Positions 1 through 7,779 of a stretch of DNA of 24,890 nt are shown here, in pieces. Where the stretch lies: positions 1 to 24,890 of the forward strand of contig CABSFY010000022.1 in NCBI GenBank assembly GCA_902477055.1, written 5' to 3'. This DNA comes from an uncultured Eubacteriales bacterium. GTDB lineage: Bacteria; Bacillota; Clostridia; Oscillospirales; Oscillospiraceae. Under the pieces are notes generated by a model. That model worked only from the letters and a program-made list of their open reading frames with translations, was not told where the DNA came from and made no database searches. How positions within the stretch are numbered: position 1 is the stretch's first letter; each line of letters starts with the position of its first letter. The translations under genes were made by a program, and so were the position numbers.

Positions 1-54
1 CGGTACGCACGGTGGTGTGAGAGGCCGGGGCTATTCAGGCCCCTCCTACTCGAT
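1..54 (+). mobile_element. 3' end of a group II intron (part of domain V, complete domain VI)
   Basis: Seen: a hairpin formed by 19-31 and 39-51 (GAG, AGG and GGGGC arms closing on the loop 32-38) with one unpaired A at 48, followed by CGAT ending at 54. A bulged A seven nucleotides from the 3' end is the layout of group II intron domain VI, and introns of this class end in A-pyrimidine. The preceding bases (1-14) fit the 3' strand of domain V. From memory, the GGTGGTGTGAGAGG...CTCCTACTCGAT string recurs at the 3' ends of clostridial group II introns. The rest of the intron, including any reverse transcriptase gene, lies left of the window. The exact 3' splice position (54 or 55) is inferred. 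Confidence 0.72.
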
Positions 55-1448
55 TATTCGGCTTCGTAGAATACCTTCATGCCCTTGTAGGTCATGTAGG
101 TATCGAGCTTGGAAACGATTTCCATGGGGGCGTGCATGGACAGGACGGGAACGCCGGCATCGACGGTGGGAATGTTGCGGTTTGCCATGTAGCAGGCAAC
201 CGTGCCGCCGCCGCCCTGATCGACCTTGCCCAGCTCGCCGGTCTGCCAGATGACATCCTGTTCGGAAAACAGCTTGCGGACGTAGGCCATGACCTCGGCC
301 GACGCGTCGGATGAGCCGGACTTGCCGCGTGCGCCGGTGTACTTAAAAATGCCGGTGCCGTAGTTGATCTTGGTGTTGTTGCGGCGGTCGCAGGTCTCGG
401 CGTAGATGGGGTCGTAGGCGTTGCTCACGTCGGCCGACAGGCAGAACGAGCTTTCAAAGCAGCGGCGGCGGTCTGCGCCGGTGGCCTTGCAAAGGTCGCG
501 CATGAAGGTTTCAAAATACTGGCCCTGCATACCGGAGATGCCGACCGAGCCGATCTCCTCCTTGTCCGCGAGGACGCAGACGGCGGTCTTTTTCGGCGTG
601 CCGAGGGTCAGCAGCGGCTTGAACGCGGCATAGGCGCACACGCGGTCGTCATGGCCGTAGGCGGCGATCAGGCTGCGGTCGAAGCCCACGTCGCGGGCGG
701 GACCGGCGGGGACCATCGTCAGCTCGGCGGAGAGGAAATCGTCCTCCGTCAGGCCGTATTTTTCGTGCAGCAGGCACAGCACGGCGAACTTGATGCGGTC
801 GGCACCCTCGTCATCCTTGAGCGGACGGCTGCCGAGCAGGATGTTGAGGTTTTCGCCCGTCACGCCCTCGGCCAGCGTCTTTTTCATCTGGTCGGCGGCG
901 AGGTGGATGAGCAGGTCGGTCACGCAGAAGATGGGATCGGCAGGGTCCTCGCCGACGGTGACCTTCACGACCGTGCCGTCCTTCTTCGCGACGACACCGT
1001 GGATGGCCAGCGGGGTGGTCGTCCACTGATATTTTTTGATGCCGCCGTAGTAGTGGGTCTTGAAATAGGCCATTTCGGCATCCTCGTACAGGGGATTCGG
1101 CTTGAGGTCGAGGCGCGGGGAGTCGATGTGCGCGGCGCAGATGTGCGTGCCGTTGTTCAGGCTCTCCGAGCCGATGACGGCAAAGATGACGCTCTTGCCG
1201 CTGTTGTTGCCGTAAACGCGGTCGCCGGGCTTCAGCTCCATGCCGGGGCGATAGGCGCGGAAGCCGGCCTTTTCGGCCTCGGCGATCGTCCAATCGACGG
1301 CCTCGCGCTCCATCTTACAGGCACTGATGAAGTCCATATACTCCTTGCAGTACGGCTCCATCGCCGCGAGATCCTCCTCAGAGATACGGTCATAGCCGTT
1401 CTTGGGTGCAAAGAGCAGCTCCTTGCGCAGTTCTTCGTAATTTGCCAT
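54..1448 (-). CDS. M18 family aminopeptidase (aspartyl aminopeptidase / aminopeptidase 1)
   Basis: A 464-residue cytosolic metallo-aminopeptidase of clan MH that removes N-terminal residues from peptides and would act in peptide turnover. Likely dinuclear metal ligands and catalytic residues are H107 (AAHIDSPRLD), D267 (GHDDRV), E297/E298 (DKEEIGSVG), D340 (SADVSNAYDP) and H439 (SMHAPMEIVSK). The length matches the bacterial M18 family. The start at 1448 is chosen because AAAGGAG lies eight bases upstream and MANYEELRKELL is the normal family N-terminus. The frame nevertheless continues upstream without a stop through all of coaE, so a CoaE-aminopeptidase fusion is also possible. The stop codon (56-54) coincides with the end of the group II intron on the other strand, but the C-terminus (LDTYMTYKGMKVFYEAE) looks complete. 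Substrate preference cannot be read from the sequence. Confidence 0.93.
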   Translation of the reverse strand: MANYEELRKELLFAPKNGYDRISEEDLAAMEPYCKEYMDFISACKMEREAVDWTIAEAEKAGFRAYRPGMELKPGDRVYGNNSGKSVIFAVIGSESLNNGTHICAAHIDSPRLDLKPNPLYEDAEMAYFKTHYYGGIKKYQWTTTPLAIHGVVAKKDGTVVKVTVGEDPADPIFCVTDLLIHLAADQMKKTLAEGVTGENLNILLGSRPLKDDEGADRIKFAVLCLLHEKYGLTEDDFLSAELTMVPAGPARDVGFDRSLIAAYGHDDRVCAYAAFKPLLTLGTPKKTAVCVLADKEEIGSVGISGMQGQYFETFMRDLCKATGADRRRCFESSFCLSADVSNAYDPIYAETCDRRNNTKINYGTGIFKYTGARGKSGSSDASAEVMAYVRKLFSEQDVIWQTGELGKVDQGGGGTVACYMANRNIPTVDAGVPVLSMHAPMEIVSKLDTYMTYKGMKVFYEAE

Positions 1449-2027
1449 ATGAATAACTCCTTTCAGAAATTGCTTACAATCTGCGAAAAATTCCGGCTGC
1501 GTTTCGCGCCGGTTTTCCAGCGTGTAGTCCGCGGACGCGGAAAAATCGGCGTCGCTTTTCTGCGCGTGCAGGCGCGAGAACGCATAGTCACGGGAAATGC
1601 CGTCGCGCTGCATCAGGCGGGCGATGCGGGCCTCCTCCGGCGCGACGACGGCGACAGTGGCATTGCATATCGCGTTCAAGCCGCTCTCAAAAAGGCCGAC
1701 GGCATCGATGACGGCAAACGGCTCGTTGCGCCCGTTCAGCCGCCGCCGTACCTCGGAAACGACGCGCGGATGGGTGATGGCGTTGAGGCGCGCCAGCTTG
1801 TCCGGGGCGGCAAAGACCAGCTCCCCCAGCTTGCGGCGCTGCAATGCACCGTCGCGGAAGGCGGCGGGAAATTCCGCTTTGAGAGCAGCCAAAAGCTCAC
1901 TGTCACGCGCCAGCATTTCGTGATACAGCGCGTCGCAGTCGATTGTGTATGCGCCCAGCTCCTGCGCGGCCAGCAGCAGCGTCGTCTTGCCGCAGCCGGA
2001 GCCGCCGGTGATGCCAAGAATTTTCAT
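1449..2027 (-). CDS. coaE: Dephospho-CoA kinase (in-frame with the next gene, no stop codon)
   Basis: Catalyses the last step of coenzyme A synthesis, ATP-dependent phosphorylation of the 3'-hydroxyl of dephospho-CoA. The protein starts MKILGITGGSGCGKTT, a Walker A P-loop, followed by the DCD motif (YTIDCDALYHEML) and the hydrophobic AVIDAVGLFESGL segment of the substrate-binding core. The start at 2027 overlaps the upstream tsaC stop as ATGA, so translation is probably coupled. The recognisable domain is about 193 residues, the family's usual size, but no stop follows: the codons that form the aminopeptidase ribosome site are read as LKGVIH and run directly into its ATG. The given end is therefore a domain boundary, not a stop. 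True product may be a 657-residue fusion ending at 54, or CoaE may depend on another route to terminate. Confidence 0.88.
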
Positions 2028-3064
2028 ACCCCGGCCTCCGGGTCGATGACGCGGAAGGCGGCGGCCTTTTTCAGGCGGTTGCCGACCGCGTAGGCCACGC
2101 CGCCGCCTTCGGGGCAGCGGGCGAAGATGCGGCGCACATCCGGCCGGTCCAGCTCGCGCAGGGCGGAAAACAGACCCGCCGAAAGCGTGCGGACATCGGC
2201 GCTCTTTCCGTAGGCGAGAGCGGGACAGCCGCCATAGAGCGGCAGCTCCTCCTCGTAACAAAGCACAGCATCGCCCGGCACGAGGTGGGCGCGGATGTAC
2301 CTTGCCGCCGCTTCGGACGTGCCGGAAACGATGTAGACCTCGGCGGTGGGGGCGTAGTGCTTATATTTCATGCCGGGGGCGCGGACGACGGTGTCGTTTG
2401 CGATCTGTCCCAGCACAGCGCGGTCGATGTCGATCTCGCCGAGGACGGCGCGAAGCTGCTCCGGGGTGATGCCGCCCGGACGCAGCAGCCGCGGGCGCTC
2501 GCCGGACAGTTCGATGATGGTCGATTCCACGCCGACGCTGCACGGGCCGCCGTCGATGATCGCCTCGAGCTTGCCGTCCGTGCCGTAGTCGTGCAGGACG
2601 TGCTGGGCGGTGGTCGTCGAGGGCTTGCCGGAGAGATTGGCCGACGGGGCGGCGATGGGAACGCCGGATTGGCGGATCAGCTCGCGCGTGACCGCCGTTT
2701 GCGGGCAGCGGACGGCCACAGTGTCGAGGTTCGCGGTCGTGCGGCGGGGAATGCAGTCCCTGACCGGCAGGACCATCGTCAGCGGTCCCGGCCAGAATTT
2801 TTCGGCCAGAAGCCATGCGCTGGCCGGGATATCATGGCAGTAACGCGTCAGTTCGGCCGGCTCGGCGATGTGGATGATAAGCGGGTTGTCCTGCGGACGG
2901 CCCTTGGCCTCGAAAATCTTTGCGACCGCAGCCTCGTTCATCGCGTTCGCGCCCAGGCCGTAGACCGTTTCCGTCGGAATGGCGACAAGGCCGCCCGCGC
3001 GAATGATTGCGGCGGCGATTTTGGGTGTCTGTGGGTCGAGTGCGGATAAAAGCTGTGTTTTCAT
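2024..3064 (-). CDS. tsaC: L-threonylcarbamoyladenylate synthase (TsaC/Sua5, long form)
   Basis: Makes threonylcarbamoyl-AMP from threonine, bicarbonate and ATP, the first step of t6A37 formation on ANN-decoding tRNAs. The N-terminal YrdC/TsaC domain (about residues 10-205) carries IPTETVYGLGANA, KGRPQDNPL (54-62) and SANLSGKPSTT. The C-terminal ~100 residues form the extra Sua5 domain, which makes this the 346-residue long type found in Firmicutes (YwlC) and archaea rather than the ~190-residue E. coli TsaC. The ATG (3064-3062) overlaps the prfA stop and its own TGA (2026-2024) overlaps the coaE start, both as ATGA, a sign of translational coupling. Neighbourhood of prfA and sua5/ywlC is common in Firmicutes. 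Confidence 0.95.
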   Translation of the reverse strand: MKTQLLSALDPQTPKIAAAIIRAGGLVAIPTETVYGLGANAMNEAAVAKIFEAKGRPQDNPLIIHIAEPAELTRYCHDIPASAWLLAEKFWPGPLTMVLPVRDCIPRRTTANLDTVAVRCPQTAVTRELIRQSGVPIAAPSANLSGKPSTTTAQHVLHDYGTDGKLEAIIDGGPCSVGVESTIIELSGERPRLLRPGGITPEQLRAVLGEIDIDRAVLGQIANDTVVRAPGMKYKHYAPTAEVYIVSGTSEAAARYIRAHLVPGDAVLCYEEELPLYGGCPALAYGKSADVRTLSAGLFSALRELDRPDVRRIFARCPEGGGVAYAVGNRLKKAAAFRVIDPEAGV

Positions 3065-4137
3065 GTTGCCTCCCCGCTTTCGCGCAGCTTTTCGGCCTGG
3101 TTGGCGGCGACAAGCGCGTCGATCAGCTCGTCAAGGTTGCCGTTCATGATCGAATCGATTTTGTAAAGCGTCAGACCGATGCGGTGATCGGTGACGCGGC
3201 TCTGCGGGAAATTATAGGTGCGAATTTTTTCGTTGCGCATCCCGCTGCCGACCTGACTGCGGCGCTGGCCGGAATAGGCCGATTCGATGCGCTCCTGCTC
3301 CATCTGGTAGAGCTTGGACGAGAGCATCATCATGCACTTTTCGCGGTTCTGGAACTGGCTGCGCTCCTCCTGACAGGACACAACAATGCCCGTGGGCTTG
3401 TGAATGAGGCGCACGGCCGAGGAGGTCTTGTTAATATGCTGGCCGCCGGCACCGGAGGAGCGGTAGACCTGCATTTCAATGTCCTCGGGCCGGAGATCGA
3501 CCTCGGCCTCCTCCATCTCCGGCAGGACGGCGACTGTCGCGGTAGAGGTGTGGACGCGGCCGCCGGATTCCGTCTCCGGCACGCGCTGAACGCGATGCAC
3601 GCCGGACTCGAATTTCAGGCGGGAGAACGCGCCCGTCCCGCGAATTTCAAAATCCGCTTCCTTGATGCCGCCAAGCTCCGTTTCGGAGTAGTTCAGCAGC
3701 TCGACGCTCCAGCCGCGCGCGGCGGCGTAGAGATTGTACATTCGGAACAGGCTGTGCGCGAACAGGGCGCTTTCCTCGCCGCCGACGCCGCCGCGAATTT
3801 CCATAATGACGCTTTTACTGTCATTCGGGTCCTGCGGCAGCAGGAGAAGCCTCAGCTCCTGCTCCAGCGCCTCGCTGCGCTTTTTCGCGTCGGCAAATTC
3901 CTCCTGACACAGCGCCTTCAGCTCCGCGTCGTTCTGACCGCTCATCAGCTCCAGCGCGTCAGACATATCCTGCTTGGCGCGGCAATAGGCGCGGTAAGCA
4001 TTCACGACCGGCTCCAGCTCCTTCTGCTCGCGCAGATAGGCCGCCGCCTTTTTCGGGTCGGCGTAGAAGTCCGGCTGCTCGGCGCGGGCGCAAAGCTCGA
4101 CGTATTTATCTTCCAATGCCTTCAGTTTTTCTAACAT
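3061..4137 (-). CDS. prfA: Peptide chain release factor 1
   Basis: Class I release factor that reads UAA and UAG and triggers peptidyl-tRNA hydrolysis on the ribosome. The 358-residue protein has the GGQ motif at 231-233 (SSGAGGQHINKTSSAVR) and, in domain 2, PET (187-189) in the PxT tripeptide position that marks RF1 rather than the SPF of RF2. The start at 4137 is preferred over a possible upstream start at 4164 because AAGGAG sits six bases before it and MLEKLKALEDKY is the usual N-terminus. It ends by overlapping the tsaC start. The usual neighbour prmC, which methylates the GGQ glutamine, is not present; an rRNA methyltransferase gene lies 45 nt upstream instead. Confidence 0.97.
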   Translation of the reverse strand: MLEKLKALEDKYVELCARAEQPDFYADPKKAAAYLREQKELEPVVNAYRAYCRAKQDMSDALELMSGQNDAELKALCQEEFADAKKRSEALEQELRLLLLPQDPNDSKSVIMEIRGGVGGEESALFAHSLFRMYNLYAAARGWSVELLNYSETELGGIKEADFEIRGTGAFSRLKFESGVHRVQRVPETESGGRVHTSTATVAVLPEMEEAEVDLRPEDIEMQVYRSSGAGGQHINKTSSAVRLIHKPTGIVVSCQEERSQFQNREKCMMMLSSKLYQMEQERIESAYSGQRRSQVGSGMRNEKIRTYNFPQSRVTDHRIGLTLYKIDSIMNGNLDELIDALVAANQAEKLRESGEAT

Positions 4138-4182
4138 GGATACTCCTTCGGTGGAAATCCCCAAAATTTGTCCTTTATTTTA

Positions 4183-5001
4183 TCAGATTTTTCCCGGCTT
4201 GTCCAGCGCGTAGACGTTAAAAATCACCTCGGCCTGCTCGTCGAGGCGGGTCGTCTGCGCCAGTGCTTCGGCGTTTTCCTTGCGGATGCGCCAGACGTGC
4301 GGGGTCATGTACAGAAGATTGTGTACCATTTCGGCGCTTTCGAGCGCAAAGTCAAATTGCAGCGTCTGCGAATATTGCAGCGTGAAGCCGGGCAATTCCG
4401 GATGCAGCGTTTTCTCGCGCTCTAAGACTTCAGGGTAGATGATGTGCCTGAGCGCGGGCAGGTGCTTCGCGCCGGCCAGAACCTGAAGAAAGCAGCCGCC
4501 GGGCTTCAGAACGCGGGCGAATTCCGCCTCCGCCGTAAAGGCGAACATGGAAAGCACGCAATCAAAGCTGTCATCCGGGAAGGGCAGATGCGTTGCCGTG
4601 GCAGTCAGCCAGTGCGCCTGCTTTTCCCGCGCGGCGGCAAAACGGACGGCATCCTTCGAGATATCGATGCCCCAGCGTTCGACGATGCCGGTCAGACCGG
4701 AGAGATAATAGCCCTCGCCGCAGCCCGCGTCCAGGACGGTGTTCGCGTTTGGCGCAAACCGGGCGACCAGCGCTTGCAGCGTTTGCAGGATCGGCGCGTA
4801 GTAGCCCGCGTCCAGAAAGGCGCGGCGGGCGGCGACCATTTCGCGGGTGTCGCCGGGGTGGAGGGAGTGCTTCTGCTTGACGGGCAGCAGGTTTACATAA
4901 CCCTGTCTTGCGACATCGAAGCAATGCCCGTTTTCGCATTGCCATTGTGCTGGTTTGGTGGCCAGCGCCGCGCCGCAGACGGGGCAGAGAACTGATAGCA
5001 T
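4183..5001 (-). CDS. rlmA: RlmA-family 23S rRNA (guanine-N1) methyltransferase
   Basis: Predicted SAM-dependent methyltransferase acting on the helix 35 loop of 23S rRNA (G745 or G748, E. coli numbering). The N-terminus has the family's zinc-binding module, C6 and C9 (CPVCG) with C22 and H26 (CENGHCFD), followed by VARQGYVNLLPVKQK, typical of RlmA/TlrB. The Rossmann fold begins at VLDAGCGEGYYL with WGIDISKDAVRFAA and FDCVLSMFAF as later SAM-pocket motifs. The length of 272 residues is normal. Start at 5001 has AAAGGAA upstream. It is first in the minus-strand cluster, 45 nt before prfA. Whether it is the RlmA(I) or the RlmA(II)/TlrB type, the latter linked to tylosin resistance, cannot be told by eye. 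Confidence 0.88.
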   Translation of the reverse strand: MLSVLCPVCGAALATKPAQWQCENGHCFDVARQGYVNLLPVKQKHSLHPGDTREMVAARRAFLDAGYYAPILQTLQALVARFAPNANTVLDAGCGEGYYLSGLTGIVERWGIDISKDAVRFAAAREKQAHWLTATATHLPFPDDSFDCVLSMFAFTAEAEFARVLKPGGCFLQVLAGAKHLPALRHIIYPEVLEREKTLHPELPGFTLQYSQTLQFDFALESAEMVHNLLYMTPHVWRIRKENAEALAQTTRLDEQAEVIFNVYALDKPGKI

Positions 5002-5080
5002 GGTTCGTTCCTTTCTTTTCCAGACGCATTTTCCCGCGAACGGCGCATACTAGACGTGGCTGCACGAGGGGGGAACGCGC

Positions 5081-5902
5081 GTGAAACGATGGATTTGTGT
5101 CGTATTATTATGCACATTGTGCCTGCTGCCCGTGCGGGCGGGGGAGGCGGAGCGGTATCTTGCGCTGACGTTCGACGACGGGCCGTCCGGCCGGTTCACC
5201 GCGCGGCTGCTCGACGGCCTTGCAGAGCGCGGGGTTAAGGCAACATTTTTCCTCTGCGGCTATCGCATCGACCAGTACCCGGAATTAACGGCGCGGATCG
5301 CTGCCGAGGGCCATGAGATCGGCACGCACGGCAACCGGCATGAGTTTTTCACGCAGCTTTCTGCCGAGGAGGTCTGCGCCGATCTTGCGGCGGCCTCGGA
5401 AAAGATCCGTGCGGCGACCGGCCGCGAGCCGATGCTCCTTCGCCCGCCCGGCGGGCTTTACGATGCGAAAATTCTGCGTCAAACCGTCTGCTCGGACCTG
5501 CCGGTCGTGCTGTGGTCGGTGGACCCGGAGGACTGGCGCTGCACGGAAAGCGATACCGTAACACAGCATATCGTCAAGGCGGCCTCGGCGGGGGACATCA
5601 TTCTGATGCACGATATGTCCGATTCCAGCGTGGACGCGGCGCTGCGGGTGATCGATACGTTACAGGCAGACGGCTATACGTTTCTGACCGTCAGCGAGCT
5701 TGCCGAACGCGCGGGAACGGTGCTGCACGGAGGGGAAACGTATTATAAATTTTCGTTTGAGAAAAACGACTCGATTGCGGCGTGGGAGGCGGAAACGGAG
5801 CCTTGCACAAAGCCGGGCTTGCCGCCGCCGCGGCCGTTGAGCGAGGAATTCAGCCGCTTCGATAACTCGCGCAGGTCGCCCTTGGGGTCGAACAGCACGT
5901 AG
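5081..5902 (+). CDS. Secreted/membrane-anchored polysaccharide deacetylase (NodB/CE4 family)
   Basis: Metal-dependent carbohydrate deacetylase probably acting on N-acetylated glycans such as peptidoglycan outside the membrane. An N-terminal hydrophobic segment (residues 4-20) serves as signal peptide or anchor. All CE4 motifs are present: TFDDGP (D32/D33), H83 and H87 (THGNRH), RPPGG (R121), DW (W152) and LMHD (H177). The GTG start at 5081 is chosen for the upstream GAGGGGGG and for placing the signal sequence at the N-terminus. The catalytic domain ends near residue 218. The remaining ~53 residues are encoded on the strand opposite the conserved C-terminus of the alanyl-tRNA editing gene and look like chance sequence, so the native stop has probably been lost. 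Substrate is not predictable; a sporulation-type PdaA/B role is only one option. Confidence 0.9.
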   Translation: MKRWICVVLLCTLCLLPVRAGEAERYLALTFDDGPSGRFTARLLDGLAERGVKATFFLCGYRIDQYPELTARIAAEGHEIGTHGNRHEFFTQLSAEEVCADLAAASEKIRAATGREPMLLRPPGGLYDAKILRQTVCSDLPVVLWSVDPEDWRCTESDTVTQHIVKAASAGDIILMHDMSDSSVDAALRVIDTLQADGYTFLTVSELAERAGTVLHGGETYYKFSFEKNDSIAAWEAETEPCTKPGLPPPRPLSEEFSRFDNSRRSPLGSNST

Positions 5903-6888
5903 CGATAGCTTTCCCCGCTGCCCGCGAAAATTGCGCCGCTGCATTTTTGCGCCAGCAGCTCGGCATAGCGCCGCAGCAGCTCCGGCGAAAGCGCCTCGTC
6001 GATGATGAGCTGCCAGCCGCCCGCGGGAACGGCGGCGGCCCTTGCGGCCAGCAGCTCGTTTTCCAGCCCGGTCAGGCGGTATTTCAGCGCGGCCTGCTCG
6101 TCGAGCAGACGGCGGACGGCGGCGGCGGTTTCGAGCGGCTTTGCCGAGAGTGCGGCGGAAACGGCCTGATTCTGCACACAGACACCGTTCAGATATGCCA
6201 GCGCCTCCTCGCCGCACAGCATCTCAATGCGGGAGCCGCCGTGGAAGCGGACGTTCGACAGGAGCTTGACAAGGCCAATCTCGCCGGCGCGGGCAACGTG
6301 CGTGCCGCAGCAGGCGCAAAGATCGACGCCCTCGATCTCGACCAGACGGACAGCACCTGTCAGCTCCTTCTTGCTGCGATAGGGGAGAACGGCCAGCGCC
6401 GCCGCTTCCGGATAGAATACCCGGAAGGGAAGATCGCGCCAGATCGCCTCGTTTGCGGCCAGCTCGACGGCCTGAAGCTGCTCGGCGTTCAGCTCGCCGG
6501 AAAAATCGATGGTGATCGCGTCGCTGCCCATGTGGAAGCCGACGTTGTCGTAGCCGAAGCGGGCGTGAATGATGCCGGAAACGATGTGCTCGCCGGAATG
6601 GCCCTGCATCAAGCGGAAGCGGCGCGGCCAGTCGAGTCTTAGTTCGACCTCGCTGCCGATGGGCAGGGGGCGGTCGCAGACGTGAACAATCGTATCGCCA
6701 TCCTCAAAAACGTCCGTCACCGCCGCGCCGGCGATCGTACCGAGATCGCAGGGCTGGCCGCCGCCGGTGGGGTAAAAGACCGTCCGGTCGAGCGTGACAA
6801 GCCAGCCGGCCTTGCCCGCTGCGCAGGATAGCACGCGGGCGGTGGCGGTTTGCAGATATTGGTTTACATAATACAGCTTTTCGGTCAT
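5743..6888 (-). CDS. Alanyl-tRNA editing protein, AlaX-L type (with DHHA1 domain)
   Basis: Free-standing editing protein that hydrolyses Ser- or Gly-mischarged tRNA-Ala, a stand-alone counterpart of the AlaRS editing region. The zinc site is H97/H101 (QGHSGEHIVSG) and C193/H197 (CACCGTHVARAGEIG). The N-terminal part has the TVFYPTGGGQP motif of the AlaRS second-additional/beta-barrel region. A helical linker and a DHHA1 domain follow, ending in the conserved NGRGGGKPGFVQGS glycine motif. At 381 residues it is the long form. The start at 6888 has AAGGA upstream and a promoter with a perfect TATAAT. The last 160 nt overlap the 3' end of the convergent deacetylase frame; the conserved motif there shows this is the true coding strand. 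Confidence 0.92.
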   Translation of the reverse strand: MTEKLYYVNQYLQTATARVLSCAAGKAGWLVTLDRTVFYPTGGGQPCDLGTIAGAAVTDVFEDGDTIVHVCDRPLPIGSEVELRLDWPRRFRLMQGHSGEHIVSGIIHARFGYDNVGFHMGSDAITIDFSGELNAEQLQAVELAANEAIWRDLPFRVFYPEAAALAVLPYRSKKELTGAVRLVEIEGVDLCACCGTHVARAGEIGLVKLLSNVRFHGGSRIEMLCGEEALAYLNGVCVQNQAVSAALSAKPLETAAAVRRLLDEQAALKYRLTGLENELLAARAAAVPAGGWQLIIDEALSPELLRRYAELLAQKCSGAIFAGSGESYRYVLFDPKGDLRELSKRLNSSLNGRGGGKPGFVQGSVSASHAAIESFFSNENL

Positions 6889-6920
6889 GCCAATTCATCC
6901 TTATTTTCATTTCTCTCCTT

Positions 6921-6949
6921 ATTATATCTGCAACCGCCGGGAAAGGCAA
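6921..6949 (-). promoter_or_regulatory. Sigma-A promoter of the alanyl-tRNA editing gene
   Basis: On the minus strand, TATAAT (6926-6921) lies 17 nt after TTGCCT (6949-6944). It sits 32 nt before the start codon at 6888 and is back to back with the deoC promoter. Confidence 0.7.
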
Positions 6950-6965
6950 GATAAATAAAAAGAGC

Positions 6966-6994
6966 TTGACAGAGAAATAACCGCATGATAAACT
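6966..6994 (+). promoter_or_regulatory. Sigma-A promoter of deoC
   Basis: A consensus TTGACA (6966-6971) is followed after 17 nt by TAAACT (6989-6994). The ribosome site GAAAGGAAG (7021-7029) lies eight bases before the deoC ATG. No obvious operator palindrome was seen here. Confidence 0.78.
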
Positions 6995-7036
6995 CAGACC
7001 GAGCAAAAACAAAAACAACCGAAAGGAAGCATAGAC

Positions 7037-7771
7037 ATGGACATCAATGAGATCATCCGTCAGGTGACGGAGGAGGTCGGCACGGACTGCGGCCCGAAGC
7101 TGACGGCACCGGAGGCGGGCGCAAGCATCGCCAAGTACATCGACCACACGCTGCTCAAGCCGGAGGCCAGCCTTGAAGATATTCGCCGTATTTGCGAGGA
7201 GGCCAAGCAGTACCATACGGCCAGCGTCTGTGTCAACCCCAGCTATATTCGTTACGTTGCCGAGCAGCTTGCGGGCAGCGATGTGACGCCCTGCTGTGTC
7301 ATTGCCTTCCCCCTCGGCGCTTGTACGCCGGAGGCTAAGGCGTTTGAGGCTGCCGATGCGGCGGCCAACGGCGCGAAGGAGATCGATATGGTCGTCAACG
7401 TCGGCGCAATCAAGTCCGGCGATTGGAAGCTCGTCAAGCGCGACATCGAGGGCGTGGTCAACGCCGTGCGCGGCCGTGCGCTGGTCAAGGTCATCATCGA
7501 AACGTGCCTGCTGACCGACGAGGAGAAGGTCAAGGCCTGCACCTGCGCGAAGCTCGCGGGCGCTGCCTTCGTCAAGACCTCCACCGGCTTCTCCACCGGC
7601 GGCGCGAAGGTTGAGGATGTTCGCCTCATGCGGCAGACGGTCGGTCCCGAGCTGGGCGTGAAGGCCTCCGGCGGCGTTCGCACCTATGAGGATGCGATCG
7701 CCATGATCGAGGCCGGCGCTACCAGAATCGGCGCAAGCGCAACGGCGAAGATCGTCGCGGGTGCAAAGTAA
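7037..7771 (+). CDS. deoC: Deoxyribose-phosphate aldolase
   Basis: Class I aldolase that splits 2-deoxyribose 5-phosphate into glyceraldehyde 3-phosphate and acetaldehyde, the end of deoxynucleoside breakdown. The Schiff-base lysine is K180 (AFVKTSTGF), with K209 (VKASGGVRT) and D117 (EIDMVVNVGA) completing the proton relay. The 244-residue protein has a ~25-residue N-terminal extension before YIDHTLLKPEA, common in clostridial DeoC. It is monocistronic here: strong promoter upstream, intrinsic terminator directly downstream, and no deoA, deoB or nucleoside transporter next to it. Confidence 0.97.
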   Translation: MDINEIIRQVTEEVGTDCGPKLTAPEAGASIAKYIDHTLLKPEASLEDIRRICEEAKQYHTASVCVNPSYIRYVAEQLAGSDVTPCCVIAFPLGACTPEAKAFEAADAAANGAKEIDMVVNVGAIKSGDWKLVKRDIEGVVNAVRGRALVKVIIETCLLTDEEKVKACTCAKLAGAAFVKTSTGFSTGGAKVEDVRLMRQTVGPELGVKASGGVRTYEDAIAMIEAGATRIGASATAKIVAGAK

Positions 7772-7779
7772 AAAGCGCG

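Noticed and set aside
651..2093. A 480-codon plus-strand open frame opposite coaE and the aminopeptidase
   Set aside because: Covers two well-identified enzymes on the other strand and translates to a low-complexity Gly/Ala/Arg/Val-rich sequence with no family features.
2028..2261. An N-terminal extension of CoaE by 78 residues starting at 2261
   Set aside because: The extension overlaps tsaC in another frame, is Arg/Pro-rich, and the conserved P-loop begins right after the ATG at 2027, which forms an ATGA overlap with tsaC.
5002..5080. A promoter for the rlmA-prfA cluster (minus strand TAGTAT at 5052-5047)
   Set aside because: The matching -35 position (TTCCCC) is poor and nothing else supports it, so it is not listed as a feature.
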